DNA of 64,000 nucleotides from Setoptus koraiensis (lineage: Eukaryota > Arthropoda): positions 12,524,001 through 12,588,000 of the forward strand of contig CM106585.1 of the NCBI GenBank assembly GCA_048013815.1, given 5' to 3'. Positions 55,699 to 64,000 of this stretch are shown here, in pieces. Position 1 is the first letter of the stretch. Each line of letters starts with the position of its first letter. The position numbers were made by a program, and so were the translations under genes. The notes beneath the pieces are model-generated. The model saw only the letters and a list, made by a program, of their open reading frames with translations, was not told where the DNA came from and ran no database searches.

Positions 55699-55788
55699 CT
55701 GATTGATTAATGCATTATTTATGAAGAGGGAGTGGGAGATGCAACAAGATTCGAGCAAAACAAACAGCACCGCATCGGACAGATTCAT

Positions 55789-58700
55789 TGATTAGTCATG
55801 TGGTTGAGGAACAATCAGTTCGGGTCAGCAGCCAATCGCAGTTAACATTCAACGGTGCGACAGTTGTTTTATGTGTCGAGCAATGGTGTTGATTGTGGCA
55901 AATGAATTGTTCAAATGGTCCGGTTGTCCGCATATCACACCACCAGCAAATAACACAATTACAAATGTCAACAAGTGGTGGACATAACGATTGACCGCCA
56001 ATGATGACGTGTAGAATTGATTTGATTAGTTTGACATTGCGTCAGTCACACATTAGGTTGGAAGATGGAGAGCGAGAGAGAGAGAGAGTTGAACGGTTCG
56101 GCGGACACGCCAAGATCATGTAAACACAGATACAGTTTCATCACAAATTACAGGATTGAGTGTGTAGTGGACAGATAAGAAACAGGTTGTGAAACATGGG
56201 GTTAGGTTCACGAAAACGACGCACAGACAGACACCCAGAGAGAGCGAGAGATCGCAAGAGTTCAATATTAGTATTAAGTTAGCAATTCAAACAACAAGGT
56301 GTTGTTTCGGATAGAGAAAAACAACAACAACATCAAGGGCCAACGACAAGTGTTGGTCATGGCAATGATGGTGCCCAGCAAACAAATGGACCATTTAACG
56401 AGTGGGAGTGAAAGGTTGAAATTGAAATCGAGATCGCGAGTTCGAGTTTGTGTTTGTGTGTTAGCGAAAAGAGGTGAAAGTGAAAGTTGAAATTTTTTGC
56501 GTTGGCGTACCAGCAACCATAATCACAAACAGGAGAGAATGATGTAAAGAATCAGAATATATAGAGAGAGAACAACGGAGGGCCCGCAGTGGAGAAGGAA
56601 GTTTTAGTTTAGTTTATGTGCGATGGTGAAGATTAAGGAGGTTGGAAATGTTGATTCGATGGTAGTGGACATTAACAATCGAGATGAAGTTGCAGTTAGT
56701 CCGTCAGTGGAGTTTTCGATAGCGTTTGTGGTGGAAACGCAAGCGCCATCAGGTATAAGAGGCAGTGTGAGAGAGAGCAATCATTAATTTGGGTAGCGAA
56801 ACAAAAAATCAAAGGTTCAAGTTAGATAGTTTCAAAAGACAAGCGAGACGGCAATTTAGATAGAAAAGAGAAGAGAGACATCGTAGGCGTGGTATTCATT
56901 TGCATAGAAAGGATAAAATAGAGAGGACACGTAACGTAATAAAAGTTACATAATAGAAGAAGCGGGAAAGGGGAGAAAGAGAGAGAGAGAGCCATACAGA
57001 ATAGAAGGTGAATTGGTTAAGAGTTAGTATGCAGAATCAGGCAATGTATCGTAGGAATGATGGGGCGGGAGTTGTGACATTTCATTTTCAGTTGTTCCAT
57101 GCAGTTTGTGTCCGTGCAAAATCAGAAGATTATCCCATGAATAGTCCATTGTTGTTCCATTAGACATCCGATAGATTGATTCATTAACGATACCGGGGGC
57201 AATAATATGTGTGAGGCCAGTCACAATCGATGTAATCGCAAGTGTTTAGTTGACCAGAATTGTGTCGGGTGCAATTGTGATTGGCATAACAAGTGTAGGA
57301 CGTTGGCAAAAGTTATTGCATTGTATGTATATTTGTTACAGTAGCGGAGTTATTTGCAATTAATAGGTGAATCGATATTGTAGGATGAGATAGCGATTAT
57401 CATTAGTAGAACAGCATCAGCAGGGATAAACAGATTAAAGCAATCGATTGGTAGACCATTTATCATTGATTTTGTTCATGACCCATGTTGCCAAAACAAG
57501 CGACGATAAACAATCCATTGTATCCATTGTATTGAGTCATCACCAATTGTAGCGGCACATTGTAATTTAATTTAATTTTTATGATTTGATTAGAGCGATG
57601 ATGTAATAGTGAGTATGATAGATGATTGATAACGCGGTCCAAAGTATGGCCGATCGGTTGGTTGGGTCGGTTTGGATTGGGAGTCGATCGATCATGGCGG
57701 TTGTTGGATGCATGATTAGATTAGATAGTCGTGCAATAAGCAGGTTAGGTTTTATCCGATTTTGTTGTCGTTGTTTTAATTCGTTCATCAAGAGAATATA
57801 AAGTAAAATAAAAATCAACAATAAAAAAATTAATTATTAGACATATGAAATTGATACTGAACCTGCTTCAAGATCTTGTTCAATCCAAGTATGACAAGCT
57901 ATTGACGTGTGACTATGTCTGGCAGAGTCAGAGTTAGTCTCTATTGAATTTATTTCCAAGTTTTATTAAAGGATTCTATTTGAAGGGGCAAAGATTCTCA
58001 GGCTGGCAATTGTGAGATAGTCTCTCTCTCTCTCTCTCTCTCTCTCGAATGGATAGCTCGCTGGATTGTTGGAAGCTTCGAGCGATAGATTATTGAACCT
58101 TGAGGTGACCCCATTCACATCGTGCGCCCTCAATGGGGATCAATAAGGAAGCTGTTCAGAATATTTATGGTTATAATGGCCGACGATGAGTCTACTATTG
58201 AAGACCATCAGTGTTCTGTCCTTTTTTGTCATTCTTGAATGACCAATTGCCCGTTCATGAGCCACAGCCGTTTTTAGTTGGCATAAGTAATAGCCGATGA
58301 TAGAGCCATTTCAATAACCTGGCAGTTCAAGTCATGACCATTGAGTAATTTCTGCGCGAATCTATAAATAAAAAAGCACGGAATCTATTATCTTATACTC
58401 TCAAGATCATTATAGAATCACATAGACAATTGGCCGGTCGATGTTTATACTGACTACCAAAGGTAAACCTATATAAGGTTTCCACTAAAATATAGGTTAG
58501 CGTAGATTCAAATTAACTCATTGAACACAATGCAACTGTTTAAAACTATCGATCATACATAGGACATATTACTGGTAGAGAGACCACCATTGAGCGAACT
58601 CTTTGCGGGTCAGCGAGATTCCTTTTGCAAAATGGATATGGGCTTATATGTTTATTACGGCTTTATTCCACCCACTTAACATAGCCGCTGTCTAATAAAC

Positions 58701-60691
58701 TAAAATTTGTAAAGGATATCATGATTCTAGCATCTCGAGAATCTTATTATTATTGTTGGTAAAAAGGACGCTATGTCATATGTTAAGCGTGTGTTTGTGT
58801 GTGGTCTCGGCCAATAAATATCCATAAAGCTCTCTGGTGATTAAATAGTTTGCAAGCAATCGATGCCATATGTGGAACCATTGTGTCCTGAGCCATTCAT
58901 CTAATCAACATATGCAGCCATCTCATCAACACTATCATTGAGATAAGACTGATCCTTCTTCGCAGACAAAAAATATCCTCTTGCTTCTTCTGAGAAAAAG
59001 ACTCACACCCAAAACTATTCTTCAAACACCATCAGCTGATACATTCAACTTGTACCTTTTATACGACAAACTCATGACAGGATTCTCTCATAACAGGTTC
59101 GTCATTCACTGATTGCCAAGAAACTCAGTCTAATCAACTGAATCTCAGTAGATGCGATGATCATACAAAACACAATTAACATCATCAATATGTCGTCTAA
59201 CAATTCTTAATGCAAGCTGACATCTTTGTGCGATCTTCAACCGGACGTACTCGAGACACTTTGCTGTTCCGACTAACTTATGTACTTCCGAACAATAACA
59301 GTGCAATGCTTGTAAGACAGTTGTTCTTGATTGAGTAGATTACAAAGATTGCACATCAACAATCTCAGACTGATAATACTGATTGCATTAGGTTTGCACT
59401 AAAAACGATTCAAAACTCATTGCACAAATGCATTTATTTCATTTTGGCTAACTCCTGTTTCTTGTGCATTTGCAAAATTGAAAGCACTATTTGTCAGAAA
59501 TAAAATTCTTCTTAATTTTCTTTCTAACTTTCTTCCATTCCAATTAGATTTCTCTGCCAAGTTCATGAGTTAAATTTGAGTCTAGCGGACACATGGACGA
59601 ATAGATGCGACTAGAAAGTTTGGCAACTTTCAGCGCTGATAGTCATGATTGGTATTTAGGGGATTCGGCAACAACGGCGATCAGTAAATGGCTAAAGTTT
59701 AGCCAGAAATTTAGTCATTCGAGCTTGCTTGTTGCATCTAGTCTTCGTCACCGACTGTGTAAATGGAGGTGGTAGATGCAATGGAATAAGTTGTTGTGTT
59801 AGTCATAAGTATATCAGAGGCTAAAGTAGTAGCAGCAACAACAACAACAACAACAGCTATAACATGAATTCAACTAATACTGTTGAACTCACTAAATAAT
59901 GAGATGAATTGCTACAGACGCCCACGCGCATAGAATCTTAGAAATGAAAGGCAAAATTGCATGACGTACACTTCAAATGTGAAAATCTCTCAATAGTTTA
60001 TGCATCGGCCCGTTCCTTTACTATCATCATCAACATAGTAGTAGGGGTGGTGGTGCTGGTAGTAGTCTCTGTTTTTGTAGCAAAATCTTAGCAATAGCAA
60101 TGGTAGTCGTTATGATTTTTGTTGTCCTCGTTGTAGTGAATACCTGTTGTTGTTGTTTACTGTACAAATACTTATGCTCACGGGCTATGGTTTCTTTTGT
60201 AAGTATATAGTGATCGTAGTTTAAGTTGGCAAACAAATAATAAAATAACAAACAAACAGATATCACCAATAGCTAACCAACTTTGTTTACCTGTAAGTTC
60301 GGGCTATCTCACATACGCTCAGCCACCATAAAGGAGAATGGACATTTCCAAACGATGATTATTGCGATTTATGTTTCATGTGACAACATTCATTCTGTAT
60401 GATTAATACAACTGCGAACTCAAACTCGCACATCATCTTGGCTTCCTCAAACATCTGCGTTAGAGTGTGGGAACACTCTTACTAGTCGCTATTTGTGGTG
60501 CAAGAAACTATTTAAGTTACATAACAGCTAATCAGTGCGCCCAATACACACATACAGACACTTGCTAATCTAACAATGATAGTAATAATATTGCATATGT
60601 AGCCAAAGGTAGACAACCTGTCAGGTCGATATTTTTTTATATCTATGTGGTATTAAACTTAAATCAAACTCTGGCGCGTTCTATAACTTAC
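55789..60691. other. Large intron of SRF (inferred)
   Basis: 4.9 kb without supported coding sequence. Contains GA runs (about 56069-56090, 56976-56992), a TC run at 58020-58048 and a near-CArG palindrome at 58465-58481. A 66-codon frame at 57024-57224 on the minus strand has no recognisable features. Long introns fit a developmentally regulated transcription factor. Confidence 0.45.
58020..58048. repeat. TC microsatellite
   Basis: Uninterrupted TC dinucleotide run within the inferred SRF intron; GAGA-factor-type sequence on the opposite strand. Confidence 0.85.
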
Positions 60692-63191
60692 CCTATCTTG
60701 AACTGCATTATCTCCGTTCATTGCGTAAGCTAATTCGGCCTCTTCGAAGCCTGTTGTTGCTGAAACACGTTGATCAATTTGTTGGTGTTGATCACCATTG
60801 GACGTATAGAGATTATTATTGTTGGTAGTATTGCTACTATTGTTGTTGTTGTTACTAGTTGTTGTAGTATTATTTAGTAACTGTTGCTTGTGATGGTGAT
60901 GGTTTTGTTGTGGTTGTTGTTGATGGTGGTGCTGGTGATGTTGTTGATGGTGGTGATGTTGATGGTGATGCGGTTGCTGTTGATCATGATGATTGACATT
61001 CAAATTTGAAGAGGAGTTTGCGTTGTGGGTGTGACTGAAAGGTGCACCGCTGGCGCCGCTGCCAGTTTGCCCCGAAATAACAGCACCTCCACCGGTAAAG
61101 GGTGATGAGGACGACGAAGAGGTGGAGGTGGTGGATGAGGATGAGGAGGACGACGACGATGACGACGATGCCGATGATGAGACAGCAGCTGACGATGGTG
61201 TTGATGATAGAGTTGTGAAATTGGTCATTGTTGCACATGTTGTTGCTGAGCCCCCATTGTGCTGTTGATGGTTGTTGCTGTGATTTTGTTGCTGGTGTTG
61301 TTGATGTTGTTGCTGTTGGTGGTGTTGCAATTGGTGGTGATGTTGGTGTTGGTGTTGCTGCTGCTGTGGTTGTTGTGGCTGGTGCTGGTGTTGTGGGTGA
61401 GATTGATCCTGGCTATTATTAATATTGGTTGTGGTGTTGACTTGAAGTGGTTGATTGTGTTGGTGTTGATGGTGTAGTTGGTGTTGTTGTTGATTACAAG
61501 ATGTTGTTGGAGCAGATTGTTGGGTTGATAACTGAGCTAGATGGCTAACATGATTACTATTATTATTATTAATAATATTATTATTATTGTTGCTAATAAG
61601 ATTAGCTGTTACATGATGATGATGATGATGCTGTTGTTGATGCTGGTGCTGCTGTTGTTGGTGCTGATGTTGCGCCTGCTGAGTTTGATGATGATGATGA
61701 TGAAGGTGATGAACAGCCGGTGTGGTTGGTGGTGCTGTGGTTGTTGCTGTTGATGATACCTGTTGATGAGTGACCGTGTCCTCCTCGTTTAATTCGTCCG
61801 ATAATAGCGCTTCATCTGTTGGATCTGGTGAATTCAAACAAGTTTGTATTAAAGCTTTTCCTGCCTCAGATTTAGTAATTGGTAAAAATTTTCCAGTTAC
61901 AAATGTGTATACGTGCCCCGTCTCTGAGGCAACTAATAATAACACTTGGGTTCCAGTTAGAGTGGCCAATTCTTTGGCCTGAGCGAATGCGCATCATATA
62001 AATCAATTTGCAATTTGATTTGTTGTTTCAATTTGTTTGTTGTTGTTGTTGTTGTGCATCATGTTGATTTGATTAGTTCCATGGCGGTGAGTGGTGGTGA
62101 CGGTGGCCAATCATCACGGTTGTCGGCAGGTAACGTTTAATAACAGAATAGATAAGTTTGAATGATTAAACCAAACGATCAACAAAGTGGGTGGTGGAGA
62201 ATAACTTATTAGATCAACCGGTGATTGCTAATGTTGCTAATATTAATTTTATTTAATAAGTTTTGATTTAGTCTAGGTCGAGTTCGTAACAAAAATTTGC
62301 TCACCGGCAGCAGCTAGGCAATGCGGCGCACAAATACAATGGGGGCTTGAATGCAATTATTAGGTCACACTCAAAGTGGCGGCACCCCTCACTGTTGTCG
62401 GCTGCTAGCAGCACAATCTCGTGGCCTAATCAGTGCAATTAATTGCACCAATCACCAGTTGCCTCGTCTAGATTCTGCCCCGTTCTTGACATTTGAATCT
62501 AGCGCGCATCGCCTTGATTCGTTTTGGTCTGCTCGGTTGTACAGCTTGCTGCACCACAAATATCTGGTGCGCGCAATATCTCGCCGATTTGATATTTCGA
62601 ACTTTTTGCGCCACCGACAATCGAACGATCGAACGATCGAACGATCGAACGATCGACCGTAGACATAGACAACTGAAATCATCGAGTGCGGTGTCAGATG
62701 GACATTGGCTGACATCATCGACAAGAGGTACTCACCTTTTTCATGATGCCAGTTTTTCTCTTGCTGAAGGTTGTGTAGCGCCTCAATTTGTTGTTGATGA
62801 ACTCCATTTTGATCCTCACTCGACCCTTGGTCTTCTTGCCGTTGGCTGGCATGTCTTTCTTCATTTCTTTGATTTGATTGTTCAACTGTTGCTGCTGATA
62901 CTGTTGCTGTTGATGATGGCTGTTGGTGCTGCTGTTGGTGTGTGGCGATTGTTCACTGTCTGAGGGCGACAAACAATGGCCGTGTAGAGACAATTGTAAA
63001 TCACTTAGGCTGGTTGTAGATATGGGCGAAGACGATTGACCATTGAAATTCAATGTGTTGTTGGCTGGACTTGTTGTTGGTGCGGTGGTCGCGGACGTGG
63101 TCGTTGATGCTGCTGCTGCTACTACTACTGATGGTGACGATAATGATGCTGTTGTCGTCGTTGATCTTGAATTGTTCGATCCGGCTTTCAT
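60692..63191 (-). CDS. SRF: Serum response factor (MADS-box), exons 1-2
   Basis: Exon 1 63191-62736 and exon 2 61978-60692 join in phase 0 within the MADS box. The core is intact: KKTKGRVRIKMEFINNKLRR, YTTFSKRKTGIMKK | AKELATLTGTQVLLLVASET, GHVYTFVTGKFLPITKSEAG, KALIQTCLNSPD. SRF dimers bind CArG boxes and recruit MRTF or TCF cofactors to control cytoskeletal and immediate-early genes. About 330 residues of His/Gln/Ser/Asn-rich sequence are inserted between LNSPD and the conserved IDQRVSATTGFEEAELAY, which are nearly adjacent in vertebrates. Exon 2 ends at a phase-0 GTAAGT donor; downstream exons at 55698 and 54070 are candidates for the C terminus. Confidence 0.92.
60900..61740 (-). repeat. 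CAN/CAG/CAC low-complexity tract in SRF exon 2
   Basis: Imperfect trinucleotide repeats encoding His, Gln, Asn and Ser runs (for example a Ser run at about 61135-61190 and His/Gln runs at 61270-61400 and 61610-61700). All are in frame, so the tract is translated. Confidence 0.85.
61979..62735. other. SRF intron 1
   Basis: 757-base intron within the MADS box, with GTGAGT donor and CTCAG acceptor. It holds a GTT/TTG run near 62033-62056 and the tandem repeat at 62622-62656; no coding sequence supported. Confidence 0.8.
62622..62656. repeat. Short tandem repeat, 8-bp unit CGAACGAT
   Basis: About four copies of CGAACGAT in a row inside SRF intron 1. Each contains the palindromic CGATCG step at its junction. 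Confidence 0.9.
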
Positions 63192-64000
63192 ATTTGTATA
63201 CTAGCACATTGGCCAGGCCCCTATGAGATTCGTCGTCGTTGTCGTCGTCGTGTAACAGCAACAGCAGCAGCGCCGACAGCAACAATCTCTCGATAGTTTG
63301 GCGTGACTCACTCGCTAGAGAGGCTCAATACGAGGGGAACGTTGATCTAGCGAGTGTTTGATGCTGGGTGTCTGATGGTTTCGCGTATGTTATGCGTATA
63401 TCTGTCGCTGCTAGAATTTGTCGTCCAATGTGGCTGCCTACGTATGAGTGCAATGGTTATTGTTGGTGCAGAAATCTATTGATGAATGTTGTTCATTACT
63501 TGTGGTGTGGTATATTTGCTGCTGTTGTTGTTGTTGTTACTGCAAGCTAACTAGCAAACTGCTTGGCTCTACTTTAAGCGACTTATTTCGTTACTATTAT
63601 TATGGTGCAAGTGCGTCATGATCATCATCACATTGGCGCTGTGTGTGTCATTCAATTGGCTTGCCAATCTCCCAACAAGAGACCCTGCGTACGCATCTAT
63701 TCATATCACTAGTTTCTTCATAATGCTGCGATGTGGCTGGCGTTGCGACTCTATTGTAAGTGTTCGGTGTAAACTTTCTTCTTTGTGAGATGTTGTTCCA
63801 CTCTCAACGAAGAGGCTCAATAAGAAAGATTTTGTATGTGTGTGTTATATTATATTATAATGGGACACACTACTAGTAAACAACAAACATTCTCTATGGT
63901 TTGTGTGTGTGTTATGTAAGAATGTAGCTAGCTAGATGGCTGGCTAAACGTGCTGCTCCTGTTTTTGATGAAGATGATAGAGATGATGCATCACTGGCGA
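63192..64000. other. Upstream region of SRF
   Basis: No supported coding sequence. GTC/CGT and GTT triplet runs (about 63231-63252, 63521-63540). Presumably 5' UTR and promoter of SRF. Confidence 0.45.

Noticed and set aside
57024-57224. 66-codon minus-strand frame ending YDTLPDSAY
   Set aside because: Considered as an extra SRF exon, but no clear acceptor in a usable phase and no recognisable sequence.

Overview
This window comes from a compact metazoan nuclear genome, most likely an arthropod and possibly a mite or other chelicerate; that placement is an inference. Genes carry short GT-AG introns, often 50-130 bp, and lie close together on both strands. The gene set is animal: ubiquilin, HCF-1, HSF, TTK/Mps1, GW182, SARAF, pinin, SRF and a Kv2/Shab relic. 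Many proteins have long Asn, Gln or His runs, and one secreted Lys/His-rich protein has an arthropod-looking C-terminal module. Nothing bacterial, viral or CRISPR-like was seen.

Layout. 0-8.8 kb: 3' end of endoplasmin, proteasome beta-1, ubiquilin and a compact HCF-1. 9.2-10.4 kb: a decayed Shab-type potassium-channel pseudogene. 11.7-21 kb: an N4BP2-like CUE/Smr protein, HSF, tRNA-Leu(UAA), TTK/Mps1 kinase, mitochondrial ClpP, a small membrane protein and a full-length glucosylceramidase homologue that has lost both catalytic glutamates. 21-33 kb: a rearranged block with two chimeric genes joining the 5' end of GW182 to a TMEM242-type membrane domain, plus GW182 itself, a truncated alanine aminotransferase, DJ-1, TAF10 and ECHS1. 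TAF10 and ECHS1 lie between the arms of an inverted duplication that is full of foldback and MITE-like elements. 33-41 kb: a secreted Gln/Ser/Gly-rich protein, an intronless beta-tubulin, SARAF and a four-exon secreted His/Lys-rich protein. 44.7-51 kb: pinin, eIF2B-beta, ALG13, RPL31 and TFB2M. 51-64 kb: SRF, with large introns, a huge low-complexity insertion and two possible alternative 3' terminal exons.

The ordinary genes are housekeeping genes of translation, proteostasis, splicing and mitochondria, arranged in tight convergent pairs (ubiquilin/HCF, TAF10/ECHS1, N4BP2-like/HSF) and divergent pairs (TTK/ClpP, pinin/eIF2B2, RPL31/TFB2M). The most unusual content is the GW182-TMEM242 chimera family with its inverted-duplicated promoter region, the dead glucosylceramidase, and a roughly 48-bp CTCF-like composite element at the same relative place upstream of two unrelated housekeeping genes.

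Gene names rest on remembered family sequences and visible motifs; no database search was run. Splice junctions were chosen by reading GT/AG sites that keep frame and restore family motifs.
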